Origin: Deltaproteobacteria bacterium
GTDB lineage: Bacteria > Desulfobacterota > Syntrophia > Syntrophales > Smithellaceae
Assembly (NCBI GenBank): GCA_012729055.1
Contig: JAAYDW010000038.1
Span: forward strand, 1 to 59,149
Length of the DNA stretch: 59,149 nt
Direction: 5' to 3'
Positions 37,614 through 46,524 of the stretch are shown piece after piece. Below the pieces are notes generated by a model. It did no database searches and was not told the origin of the DNA. It saw only the letters and a list, made by a program, of their open reading frames with translations. Numbering within the stretch: the stretch's first letter is position 1; the number at the start of each line of letters is the position of its first letter. The position numbers and the translations under genes are program-made.

Positions 37614-40600
37614 ATGAAGCATGCCAATTTCGTTCATCTTCATGTTCACACGCAGTACAGTCTTCTGGACGGAATGATCCGTCTGGACGATCTTTTCAAG
37701 AAGGCCAAGGAATTTGCAATGCCGGCCATGGCCATTACGGACCACGGCAACATGTTCGGGGCCATCGATTTTTACAAGCAGGCCTACGCCAATGGAATCA
37801 AACCGATTATCGGCTGTGAACTCTATGTTGCGCCGCGAAGCCGATTCGACAAGACTCCTTCCGCTATCGGCGAAGCCACGCGGCATCTGGTCGTCCTGGT
37901 CAAAAACATGCAGGGCTACAAAAACCTGATGAAACTGACCTCTCTGGCGCACATCGAGGGATTTTACTACCGGCCGCGCGTAGACAAGGAATTGCTCAGA
38001 GAATGTTCGGAAGGGCTCATTGCTTCCAGCGCCTGTCTGCACGGCGAAATCGCCGCCCACATCTGCCGGGGAAACATGGATGAGGCGAGGAAATCCGCCC
38101 TGGAATACCGCGACATTTTCGGCGAGGACAATTTCTATCTGGAAATCATGGAAAACGGTCTTCCCGAACAGAAAATCGCCAATCAGGGCTTGATTGAACT
38201 GAGCAAAGAACTTTCCCTTCCCCTGGTCGCCACGAACGACTGCCATTACCTCAATCGGGAACATGCCGAAGCGCACGAGATCCTGCTGTGCATTCAAACC
38301 GGGAAAACGATTGAGGACAGCGACAGGATGGCGATGACGTCCGATCAGTTTTACGTCAAATCCCCCGAAGAGATGCAGACGCTTTTTGCCGAAACGCCTG
38401 ATGCGGTCGCCAACACGGTGAATATCGCCGAGCGCTGCAATCTGACGTTTGAATTCGGAAAATTCTATCTGCCGAAGTTTGAGGTGAAAAATCCCGAGGA
38501 AACACTGGAAGATTACCTGGACCGAAAGGCACAGGAAGGTCTGGAAAAGCTTCTGCCTTCCATCATGAAGTATCAAAAGGAAGAGGAAACAGCGGTTCGG
38601 GAAAGATACTTCAAGCGCCTGCATGCTGAACTGGAAATCATCCGGAAGATGGGATTCGCGGGCTACTTTCTTATCGTTTCGGATTTCATCAAGCACGCCA
38701 AACACAACGGCGTTCCGGTCGGGCCGGGCCGGGGATCTGCCGCAGGGTCCCTGGTGGCGTACGCCATCCGGATAACCGATATCGATCCGCTGCGGTACGG
38801 TTTGTTTTTTGAGCGTTTTCTCAACCCCGACCGGATCAGCATGCCGGATATCGATATCGACTTTTGTCAGGAGCGCCGCGGAGAAATCATCAAATACGTG
38901 ACGGAAAAGTACGGCAAGGACAAAGTCACGCAAATCTGCACATTTGGAAAGATGCTGGCCAAGGGTGTCATTCGCGACGTCGGCCGGGCCTTGAACATTC
39001 CCTACAGTGATGCGGACCGCATCGCCAAACTGGTTCCCAATGTTTTGAATATTACGCTGGCTGAAGCCTTTAAAATGGAACCTCGTTTCGACGATGAAAG
39101 GAAAAAAAACCCGCAAATCGACAAACTCCTGTCCCTGTCGCTTGTCCTCGAAGGTCTGAACCGTCATTCTTCGGTCCATGCCGCCGGAGTGGTCATATCG
39201 GATGCGCCGCTTGTGGAACGTGTGCCGCTTTTCGCGCCGAAAGACGACATCGTCTCCCAGTATTCCATGAAAGACATCGAGGCGGTAGGATTGACCAAAT
39301 TTGATTTCCTGGGGCTCAAAACGCTAACGGTAATTAAAAATGCCTTGAATTTCATTAAGGAATCCAAAGGAATCGAAATTGATATCAACAATCTGCCGCT
39401 GGATGATCCGGAAACCTACAAGCTTCTGATGCGAGGAGAAACAGACGGCGTTTTTCAATTGGAAAGTTCCGGGATGAAAGACCTTCTGGTCAATTTCAAG
39501 CCGGACCGCATTGAGGATGTGATCGCCCTCATTGCCGCCTACCGGCCGGGGCCCATGAAGATGATTCCCGATTTCATCGCCCGTAAACACGGCAAGCAGC
39601 AGATTACTTACGAGCTTCCGCAACTGGAACCCATCCTGAAAGAGACGTACGGCATTATTCTGTACCAGGAGCAGGTGATGCAGATCGCCAACGTCATCGG
39701 CGGTTATACAATGTCCCAGGCCGATACGCTGCGAAAAGTCATGGGTAAAAAGCAGGTTGCGGCGATGGAAAAGGAAAAGCCGCGGTTTCTCGAAGGAGCC
39801 AAAAAGCAAAAAATCGATGAAAACAAGGCCAAAACCATCTGGGATAAGATGGAAACTTTTGCCGAGTATGGTTTTAACAAATCCCACAGCGCGGCGTATG
39901 CGATGATTACTTACCAGACGGCTTACCTCAAAGCGCATTATCCGGTCGCTTTCATGGCGGCCCTGCTTACCAGTGAAAAGGACAATCGCGACAAGATCAT
40001 CAAACATATGTCCAACTGCAAGGAGATGGGCATCAGCATCCTGCCGCCGGATATCAATGAATCGGAGAAGGATTTCAGTATCAGCGGGGACAACATCCGG
40101 TTCGGTCTGACAGCGGTGAAAAACGTCGGTGAAGCGGCCATTGAATCCGTGATCGCCATGCGCGAGGAGTCCAAATTTACTTCATTTATGGATTATCTGA
40201 GCCGGGTGGATCTGCGCAAGGTCAACAAAAGAGTGATTGAAAGTCTGGTCAAGTGCGGCGCTTTCGATACGTTGGGCTACCGCCGCAGACAGTTGATGGA
40301 ATGTCTGGATTCGGCTATGGAGGAAGCCCAGCGCATCCAGAAAGAAATATTGAGCAATCAGGCAAGCATCTTTGATGCGTTGGACGGCCCCGGCGCATCG
40401 AAAGAGAAAGGATCCAACGGTTACCGGATACCCGATTTGCCCGAATGGGACCGTAAGGAGCTGCTGTCCATAGAGAAAGAGACCCTGGGATTCTATATTT
40501 CAGGCCATCCCCTTCACGGTTTCACCGATAAATTGCGTTTTGTCACCAATGCCGATTCCAGCGCCGTCAAAACCAAAAGAGACAAAGACACGATCACAAT

Positions 40601-41126
40601 TGCCGGCGTCGTGAGTTCGCTTTCAGAACGCCTGACCAAGAAAAAAGAAATCATGTGCACTATCGTTCTGGAAGATTTGCAGGGATCGGTAGAGGTTATT
40701 TTCTGGCCGGACATTTATAAAAAGTTTTATGAATTGCTTCATGCGGATGAACCGATCGTGCTTCAGGGAACCCTTGATGTCCAGGGCAATACCGGAGGAG
40801 GGGGAAATACCCAAGGACTCGAAAATACGGAAGAAAACATCAAGGTGATTGCCCAGGATGTGATCTCTCTGACCAAGGCTCTGGAAAATCCCTATAAACA
40901 GGTTCGCTTTATCGTCGATGCGGACAGAATTGCACCGGACGGCATTTCGTCTTTGAATGAAGCGATTAAGAAATATCCTGGTAAATACGAAAGTTACATA
41001 CATATTGTTAATGAAAAAAGTGAAACAATTGTCCGCCTCGGAGATTCCGGCCGCATTGATATTTGCGATCGCTTAAAAAGAGAAGTGGATGGAATTTTGG
41101 GGGAGGGCAGCACAATTTACTGCTAA
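37614..41126 (+). CDS. dnaE: DNA polymerase III alpha subunit
   Basis: This is the 1170-residue catalytic subunit of the replicative polymerase. The N-terminal PHP domain (residues 1-215) keeps nine candidate metal ligands: His10, His12, Asp19, His44, Glu69, His91, Cys141, Asp209 and His211. These match the set reported for proofreading PHP domains. Polymerase catalytic acids are Asp412 and Asp414 in MPDIDIDF. A tandem helix-hairpin-helix region and an OB fold (ITIAGVVSSL to EVIFWPD) follow near residue 985. The tail binds partners. No strong ribosome site is visible; coupling to guaB is likely. Confidence 0.96.
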   Translation: MKHANFVHLHVHTQYSLLDGMIRLDDLFKKAKEFAMPAMAITDHGNMFGAIDFYKQAYANGIKPIIGCELYVAPRSRFDKTPSAIGEATRHLVVLVKNMQGYKNLMKLTSLAHIEGFYYRPRVDKELLRECSEGLIASSACLHGEIAAHICRGNMDEARKSALEYRDIFGEDNFYLEIMENGLPEQKIANQGLIELSKELSLPLVATNDCHYLNREHAEAHEILLCIQTGKTIEDSDRMAMTSDQFYVKSPEEMQTLFAETPDAVANTVNIAERCNLTFEFGKFYLPKFEVKNPEETLEDYLDRKAQEGLEKLLPSIMKYQKEEETAVRERYFKRLHAELEIIRKMGFAGYFLIVSDFIKHAKHNGVPVGPGRGSAAGSLVAYAIRITDIDPLRYGLFFERFLNPDRISMPDIDIDFCQERRGEIIKYVTEKYGKDKVTQICTFGKMLAKGVIRDVGRALNIPYSDADRIAKLVPNVLNITLAEAFKMEPRFDDERKKNPQIDKLLSLSLVLEGLNRHSSVHAAGVVISDAPLVERVPLFAPKDDIVSQYSMKDIEAVGLTKFDFLGLKTLTVIKNALNFIKESKGIEIDINNLPLDDPETYKLLMRGETDGVFQLESSGMKDLLVNFKPDRIEDVIALIAAYRPGPMKMIPDFIARKHGKQQITYELPQLEPILKETYGIILYQEQVMQIANVIGGYTMSQADTLRKVMGKKQVAAMEKEKPRFLEGAKKQKIDENKAKTIWDKMETFAEYGFNKSHSAAYAMITYQTAYLKAHYPVAFMAALLTSEKDNRDKIIKHMSNCKEMGISILPPDINESEKDFSISGDNIRFGLTAVKNVGEAAIESVIAMREESKFTSFMDYLSRVDLRKVNKRVIESLVKCGAFDTLGYRRRQLMECLDSAMEEAQRIQKEILSNQASIFDALDGPGASKEKGSNGYRIPDLPEWDRKELLSIEKETLGFYISGHPLHGFTDKLRFVTNADSSAVKTKRDKDTITIAGVVSSLSERLTKKKEIMCTIVLEDLQGSVEVIFWPDIYKKFYELLHADEPIVLQGTLDVQGNTGGGGNTQGLENTEENIKVIAQDVISLTKALENPYKQVRFIVDADRIAPDGISSLNEAIKKYPGKYESYIHIVNEKSETIVRLGDSGRIDICDRLKREVDGILGEGSTIYC

Positions 41127-41173
41127 GGTGCGCTCGAATGTTTTACACCCCGGATACGTATTACCATAAAAAG

Positions 41174-41194
41174 CTATCCACAACCTTATCTACA
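41174..41194 (+). promoter_or_regulatory. Two DnaA-box-like 9-mers
   Basis: CTATCCACA (41174-41182) and TTATCTACA (41186-41194) each differ by one base from TTATCCACA, and lie 12 bases apart in the same orientation, just before the next start codon. This is the only such pair I noticed. No AT-rich unwinding region or further boxes are evident. Confidence 0.3.
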
Positions 41195-41198
41195 TAAC

Positions 41199-41918
41199 AT
41201 GAAAAACGAGGAACGATTATATAGATCATTAATTAATAAAGATTATTTGATTTCATATCGTCTGAAAATCAAGGAAAGCGACTTGTTGATAAGTTCCGAT
41301 TCCGACCTCAGTGTTCCGGCAGAGAAATCTCTGATTCAGCACCGTCAATTTCTGGAAACTTACATCAACGCTCATCCTGAATTTGCCACATCTCTTTTGC
41401 CGTTGCCCGATGACAATCTGGCGCCTCCGATTGTCCGTGAGATGATCCGCCGAACGAAAATCTGCGGCGTTGGGCCGATGGCTTCCGTGGCCGGCGCCGT
41501 CGCTGAATTTGTGGGCCGGGATCTTCTAGTGAAAACAGAAAATCTCATTGTGGAAAACGGCGGTGATATCTTTCTCTATTCCAGAAGAAAATCAACGATC
41601 GCAGTTTATGCAGGAGAATCTCCTTTAAGTTTTAATGTTAATATCATTGTAAAACCAGAAGAAACACCGCTTGGAATTTGCACATCATCCGCCACGGTCG
41701 GTCCTTCTTTGAGTTTTGGAAAAGCCGATGCGGTTTGCGTCCTGTCCAAGTCCGCAACGCTTGCCGATGCGGCTGCGTCAGCGATCGGCAATCGGGTAAA
41801 GAAAAAAGCAGACATTCGAAATGCCCTGGATTATGGAAGGAACATTCCCGGCGTTTCCGGAGTTGTCATCATTTTAGGAAAAGACCTTGGAGTCGTAGGC
41901 GAGGTAGAGCTTGCATAG
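41199..41918 (+). CDS. UPF0280 family protein
   Basis: This 239-residue protein fits the UPF0280 family, which is related to the ApbE flavin-transferase fold. VGPMASVAGAVAEFVG, IVENGGDIFLYS and GICTSSATVGPSLSFGKADAV are the conserved stretches. ApbE attaches FMN to Rnf and Nqr subunits; whether UPF0280 proteins do so is unknown to me. It lies 72 bases after dnaE, and the gap holds two DnaA-box-like sites. It is the last plus-strand gene before a convergent minus-strand operon. Confidence 0.85.
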   Translation: MKNEERLYRSLINKDYLISYRLKIKESDLLISSDSDLSVPAEKSLIQHRQFLETYINAHPEFATSLLPLPDDNLAPPIVREMIRRTKICGVGPMASVAGAVAEFVGRDLLVKTENLIVENGGDIFLYSRRKSTIAVYAGESPLSFNVNIIVKPEETPLGICTSSATVGPSLSFGKADAVCVLSKSATLADAAASAIGNRVKKKADIRNALDYGRNIPGVSGVVIILGKDLGVVGEVELA

Positions 41919-41959
41919 GGAAGAAAGTTCAAAACCTCAGCGATTTAATAAAAGTTAAC

Positions 41960-41973
41960 ATAAGATATCTTAT
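41960..41973. repeat. Perfect 14-bp palindrome
   Basis: ATAAGATATCTTAT is self-complementary over 14 bases in the AT-rich gap between the UPF0280 gene and the convergent dnaJ-like gene. No T tract follows, so it is not a clear terminator; it could be a protein site or chance. Confidence 0.35.
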
Positions 41974-42036
41974 AAGACATTAAGCTGGAATTGTAAAAAC
42001 AGCGGGAAGTGGTTCTTTTAGATAAAAAACGCAGGA

Positions 42037-42987
42037 TTAAATACCTTCAGTTGCCATTTGCTCAACAAGTTTCATCTGCTTTTCTGTTAATTTTCTTGGA
42101 ACCTCAATGTTAATCTTTACGTATTGATCGCCTTTTCCCGCACCCTTCAGACCGGGAACACCAAATCCCTTCATCCGAATCTTGGTATTATTTTGCGTGC
42201 CGGGAGCGATTTTTAATCTCTTGGTGGCGCCGTCGATCGTCGGCACTTCGATTGTCGTACCCAGAGCCGCCTGGCTAAATTTGATGGTTTTTTCAATGTG
42301 GAGATCGTTGCCGTCCCTGGCAAAAATGGGATGAGGCAGAACATTGATATTCAAATACAAATCTCCGTTTGGGCCTCCGTTATAACCGGAAACGCCTTTG
42401 CCTGGCAGCCGCAGCTTTTTTCCGGAGCTGATTCCGGCCGGAATTTTGACGTTGATGTCTTCGATGCGGTTTTCCATCTGTAGGGAGATCTTTTTTTCCG
42501 CTCCCATAACAGATTCTTCTAATGATATCGATAGATTGTATTCAGCATCCTGGCCTTTCTGCGGCATGTTGGCGTACTGCCGTCCCCCTGACGCGCCAAA
42601 AATGCCGGCAAAGGGATCTTCATATTCCGAGGAATAGCTGTCCCCTCTTCTGTTGGTTCGAAATGCTGTTCGCCCCCCGCCTCTGGCCCCTCCGAAGCCA
42701 AAGCTGCGTAAAATTTCATCGAGATCGAAACCACGGAAAATGTCTTCCTGGGAGTATTGTTGGCGAAACTGATCAGCCGAACCGAAATTATCGTAATTCT
42801 GTCTTTTTTCCGTATCGCTTAAAACAGCATAAGCTTCACTGATTTTCTTGAACTTTTCTTCGGCCGCCTTGTTGTTGGGATTTTTGTCCGGATGCCATTT
42901 GACAGCCAGCTTGCGATAGGCTTTTTTTATTTCTTCAGCCGAGGCTTTCTTATCGACTCCCAAAACCTGATAGTAATCTTCTGCCAT
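42037..42987 (-). CDS. DnaJ-like chaperone, CbpA type
   Basis: This is a 316-residue type II Hsp40 co-chaperone for DnaK. The J domain spans residues 5-70 with the HPD motif at 32-34. A Gly/Phe-rich linker follows, and the two-lobed DnaJ C-terminal domain includes [19 protein letters not shown] (core [11 protein letters not shown]) and [15 protein letters not shown]. The Cys-rich zinc finger of true DnaJ is absent, so it resembles CbpA. It lies 48 bases after iorB and may be the last gene of the hom operon. Confidence 0.93.
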   Translation of the reverse strand: MAEDYYQVLGVDKKASAEEIKKAYRKLAVKWHPDKNPNNKAAEEKFKKISEAYAVLSDTEKRQNYDNFGSADQFRQQYSQEDIFRGFDLDEILRSFGFGGARGGGRTAFRTNRRGDSYSSEYEDPFAGIFGASGGRQYANMPQKGQDAEYNLSISLEESVMGAEKKISLQMENRIEDINVKIPAGISSGKKLRLPGKGVSGYNGGPNGDLYLNINVLPHPIFARDGNDLHIEKTIKFSQAALGTTIEVPTIDGATKRLKIAPGTQNNTKIRMKGFGVPGLKGAGKGDQYVKINIEVPRKLTEKQMKLVEQMATEGI

Positions 42988-43035
42988 AACTTCAATGTTC
43001 CTTAAGAAAGATCAAATGTTCATTGTGGCGCTAAT

Positions 43036-43617
43036 TTAAGCAGCAATTCCTTTTTGAAAAGCCTCCAAGTTCAATTTTATCAGTTTTTGAGGAAAGGATT
43101 TTTTAATAACATTTTCCCAGATAGCCCGGTCGATGCCTGTCAAGTTGGAAAGCGCACCCAGAAGAACGACATTAGCAGCTTTGATGCTGCCTGCCTGCTG
43201 TGCGATCTCCGCTGCGTTAAACGCAATGACTTTCGCGTAATGATTCTTAAGAAAGTTGATAATATCTGCCGGATAAGGCAATTCTCCCATATTGACCGCC
43301 GGAGGATTGATCTCTTCGGTATTTAAAATGATGGATGCGTCGTGGCTCAAGAACTTCAGATAGCGCAGCGCTTCCATTTTCTCGAAGGAGATAAGGATAT
43401 CGATGGTTCCCGACGCGGCCAGAGGTGAATACACCCTGGCGCCGTAGCGCACATGACTGGTCACGCAGCCGCCGCGTTGCGCCATTCCGTGTACTTCGCT
43501 TTTTTTAACGTCAAAGCCGGCTTCCATCATGGTCTGACACATAATGTCGCTGGCCCGTAAAATGCCCTGACCTCCGACACCTGCAAACAAGATACTTTTG
43601 ACTTTATTGTCCTTCAT
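43036..43617 (-). CDS. iorB: Indolepyruvate oxidoreductase, beta subunit
   Basis: This is a 193-residue gamma-type pyruvate-ferredoxin oxidoreductase domain protein. FAGVGGQGILRASDIM and VHGMAQRGGCVTSHVRYG are the family signatures. With IorA it oxidatively decarboxylates aryl pyruvates from aromatic amino acids to acyl-CoA and reduces ferredoxin. It starts 17 bases after iorA. The enzyme pair is typical of anaerobes that ferment amino acids or activate aryl acids. Confidence 0.95.
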   Translation of the reverse strand: MKDNKVKSILFAGVGGQGILRASDIMCQTMMEAGFDVKKSEVHGMAQRGGCVTSHVRYGARVYSPLAASGTIDILISFEKMEALRYLKFLSHDASIILNTEEINPPAVNMGELPYPADIINFLKNHYAKVIAFNAAEIAQQAGSIKAANVVLLGALSNLTGIDRAIWENVIKKSFPQKLIKLNLEAFQKGIAA

Positions 43618-43634
43618 TCAATCTTTCCTTATCG

Positions 43635-45401
43635 TCAGGCGATGGCGTTGAATTTGCAAACCTGAGCACACAAACCGCAGCCGTTACAAATGGTTTCATC
43701 GATCACCGCAAGACCTTTCCGTTTGGATCCTTCCCTGGTAACACCCTCTTTCCAGGCTATCGGCGGACAATTGAGCCCCAGACAAGCCTTGCAGCCTTCG
43801 CATTTGTCCGGATCGATTTTGAGCGGCGGAACTGGCTTCATGTTCGCACGCTTGAAGAGGGCGCAGGGTCTCTGCGCAATGATCACCGAGGGACCGCTGC
43901 TGGCCAGCTCATCCTTGATCGCGATTTGAGTTTCTTTTAAGTTATTTGGATCAATAACCCTTATGTTCTCGATACCTAAAGAAGAAACTAAAACCGGTAA
44001 ATTAACTTTTTTTGCTTCTTTTCCCATCAGCGTAAAACCGGTTCCGGGATGCTCCTGCATTCCCGTCATGGCGGTAGTGCTGTTGTCCAGGATGATGATC
44101 AGCGCATCACTGTTGTTATAGGCCATGTTGAGAAGCCCCGTGATGCCTGAGTGCAGAAAGGTGGAATCACCGATGACGCCGACAACCTTGCCCTTCCCTT
44201 TTTCCTTCAACGCTTTGCTCATGCCGTGGGCCATCCCGATGCTCGCCCCCATGCAAATGCAGGAATGCAGCCCTTCCAGCGGCTTCAAATAAGACAGCGT
44301 GTAACAACCGATATCGCCGTGAACGTAAGCCTTTGATTTTTTTAGCGCATAAAACAAGCCGCGATGAGGGCAGCCGGGACAGAGATTCGGCGGCCGCAAC
44401 GCCAGGGTTTCCTTGTAGGGAGAAACGGATCCCCGCAAATCCCCGAGTATTGCATGTTTTATGATCCCCGGATCAAACTCGTTGGTGTAGGGGAAAATCT
44501 CCTTGCCCGTTACCTCAATGCCCATGGCCCGGATCTGCTCTTCCAGATACGGGTCAAGTTCTTCAATAACATAAATTTTTTTTACTTTACCGGCAAACTG
44601 TTTGATCATTTTCACCGGCAGAGGATAGACCATGCCGAGTTTGAGATAGGAATAATCCGGGAAAACATCCTTGGCATAGTTGTAAGGCATGCCGGCGGTG
44701 ATAATCCCGACTTCCGGATCGTTGATTTCCATTTTGTTTTCGGCAAACGTCTCCACAAAGCGGCGCAGCGCTCGTTCGCGCTTCTCCACTTCAACGCGCC
44801 TCATGCGGGCGTTGATGGGAACCATGACATATTTTGCAGCATGATGAGCCAATTTTGTTTTATTTTCTGGCAGATGGGAATCTTCGAGTGCGACAACCGA
44901 TTTGGAATGGGAAACGCGGGTCGTTGTCCGCAAAAAAACGGGGGTATCGAATTGTTCGCTGATCTGAAACGCCAGTTTTATAAATTCCTTGGCTTCCTGC
45001 GGATCCGCCGGTTCCAGCATAGGGATTTTGGCAAACTTGGCATAATTGCGGTTGTCCTGTTCGTTTTGCGAGCTGTGCATGGACGGATCATCAGCGCTGA
45101 TGATGACCAGGGCCCCTTCGATTCCGGTGTAGCTCACCGTGAAAATCGGATCGGCTGCGACATTGACACCGACATGCTTCATCACGGCCAAAGCCCTTGC
45201 TCCGCCGAGTGCGGCGCCGATGGCCACCTCAACCGCCACTTTTTCATTGGGGGCCCATTCCGCATAAATCCCATCGTATTTTGCAAACTGTTCCATGATT
45301 TCGGTGCTGGGTGTTCCGGGATAAGCAGCGGCAAAACGAACACCCGCTTCGTAAACGCCGCGGGCAATCGCTTCATTTCCTGACAGAAGTACTTTCTTCA
45401 A
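43635..45401 (-). CDS. iorA: Indolepyruvate ferredoxin oxidoreductase, alpha subunit
   Basis: This is a 588-residue thiamine-diphosphate enzyme. The N-terminal domain has SGNEAIARG and AYPGTPSTEI. The TPP-binding half has CPGCPHRG, then GDIGCYT, GASIGMAHG and GDSTFLHSG with Asn further on in MAYNNSDA. The C-terminal ferredoxin domain has two cysteine clusters, CEGCKACLGLNCP and CNGCGLCAQVC; the first has wider spacing than the usual CxxCxxCxxxCP. TTG at 45401 is the start, with GGAGG nine bases upstream. Confidence 0.96.
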   Translation of the reverse strand: MKKVLLSGNEAIARGVYEAGVRFAAAYPGTPSTEIMEQFAKYDGIYAEWAPNEKVAVEVAIGAALGGARALAVMKHVGVNVAADPIFTVSYTGIEGALVIISADDPSMHSSQNEQDNRNYAKFAKIPMLEPADPQEAKEFIKLAFQISEQFDTPVFLRTTTRVSHSKSVVALEDSHLPENKTKLAHHAAKYVMVPINARMRRVEVEKRERALRRFVETFAENKMEINDPEVGIITAGMPYNYAKDVFPDYSYLKLGMVYPLPVKMIKQFAGKVKKIYVIEELDPYLEEQIRAMGIEVTGKEIFPYTNEFDPGIIKHAILGDLRGSVSPYKETLALRPPNLCPGCPHRGLFYALKKSKAYVHGDIGCYTLSYLKPLEGLHSCICMGASIGMAHGMSKALKEKGKGKVVGVIGDSTFLHSGITGLLNMAYNNSDALIIILDNSTTAMTGMQEHPGTGFTLMGKEAKKVNLPVLVSSLGIENIRVIDPNNLKETQIAIKDELASSGPSVIIAQRPCALFKRANMKPVPPLKIDPDKCEGCKACLGLNCPPIAWKEGVTREGSKRKGLAVIDETICNGCGLCAQVCKFNAIA

Positions 45402-45422
45402 ATGGATTAGCCTCCGTAAAAA

Positions 45423-46103
45423 TTAGCTCAGAGCGGATATTTTACGTTTGAGGAGAAGGGTCGCCGAGGGTTCGGTTGTTTTCTCCAACGCTTTTGTATA
45501 ATATTCCAGAGCTTTTTCCTTGTTGTTTAATGCTTCGTAAGCGCGGGCAATATTTCGCAGGCTGATAGATTCAAACCCCGTATTATAAACGTTTTGCGCC
45601 TGCTCAAAATATTTGAGGGCTTCCTTGAAATCCTTTTTGGCTTCATAGGCGTAGCCCAGGGATGTCAGCGCCAGGAATTTGAGTCCCGTTTTGTCAGACC
45701 CTGTTTTACCGGCAAATTTCGAATAGGATTTGATGGCCTTGTCGAGTTCCCCTTTACCGTAGTAGATATTGCCCAGATGATAGTAGGCCATCCGTCCGCT
45801 TAAACTATAGGGATATTTTTCAATTAGTTCATTGAAGATTTTAATATTTTCGTCTGCGGTTTGCGGTGTGTCGCCGCTTCTGAGGATATTGCCCTGCGCC
45901 TTGGCGTAAAGCTTCAGGGCCGAGTTCGTGTAATAGCTCCAGTAAAAATAAATTCCCAGCGCAACCAGCACGGCGCAGGCGAAAGCCACGACAACGACCA
46001 TCACCCGGGTCTTGTTATCGGAAACATAGTCGCCGACCCTTTCGAAGGTTGATTGAAACGCATCGGGACTTTTCAGTTCTTTTTTTGATAATTTAGCGGC
46101 CAT
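45423..46103 (-). CDS. Membrane-anchored TPR protein
   Basis: This is a 226-residue protein with a cytoplasmic N-terminus, one membrane helix at about residues 33-55, and three to four tetratricopeptide repeats outside (for example YYHLGNIYYGKGELDKAIKSY, core NIYYGKGELDKAI, and AYEALNNKEKALEYYTKALE). This layout recalls YfgM/BamD-like periplasmic adaptors. ATG 46103 is chosen for the GGGGAAG ribosome site; an upstream in-frame start at 46148 would overlap the thioesterase more deeply. Its function is unknown. Confidence 0.82.
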   Translation of the reverse strand: MAAKLSKKELKSPDAFQSTFERVGDYVSDNKTRVMVVVVAFACAVLVALGIYFYWSYYTNSALKLYAKAQGNILRSGDTPQTADENIKIFNELIEKYPYSLSGRMAYYHLGNIYYGKGELDKAIKSYSKFAGKTGSDKTGLKFLALTSLGYAYEAKKDFKEALKYFEQAQNVYNTGFESISLRNIARAYEALNNKEKALEYYTKALEKTTEPSATLLLKRKISALS

Positions 46104-46524
46104 ATTCTTCCCCTTTTTTAATATCATATTTGTTCGCGAGATCGACAATCACCTGCGGCATGCGGCGGATTTTGCCTTCCCGGTTGGTGCAGGCGTGAAT
46201 CGTGTATCCTTCCGCATGAAGTTTTTGCCGGTTTTCATCCCATATTTTGGAATTGAACTTAATGCTCGCCCTTTTGATGTAATCGAACGCCGTTTCAACC
46301 GTCACGAGTTGATCGTATTTAGCGGGGGCAAGATAATGGCAGGATACCTTGGTCAGTGGCAGATTGAGCCCCAATTTTTCAAGTTCCGTGTAGGAGACGC
46401 CAAGTTGCCGCATCAGTTCATTTCTGCCCAACTCGAACCAGCGGATGTAGTTGGTATGATAGACGATGCCCATTGCATCAGTGTCGGCGTAGATGATCCG
46501 GACCTGTGTAAAGTTACTGAGCAA
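46093..46524 (-). CDS. Acyl-CoA thioesterase, YbgC/4HBT type
   Basis: This is a 143-residue hotdog-fold thioesterase. The active-site motif is YADTDAMGIVYHTNYIRWFE, whose core DTDAMGIVYHTNY holds the catalytic Asp of 4-hydroxybenzoyl-CoA thioesterases. The length fits. The substrate may be an acyl-CoA made by nearby IorAB or an acyl carrier protein; both are inferences. It overlaps the genes on both sides by 11 bases, so it sits firmly in the hom operon. Confidence 0.9.
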   Translation of the reverse strand: MLSNFTQVRIIYADTDAMGIVYHTNYIRWFELGRNELMRQLGVSYTELEKLGLNLPLTKVSCHYLAPAKYDQLVTVETAFDYIKRASIKFNSKIWDENRQKLHAEGYTIHACTNREGKIRRMPQVIVDLANKYDIKKGEEYGR

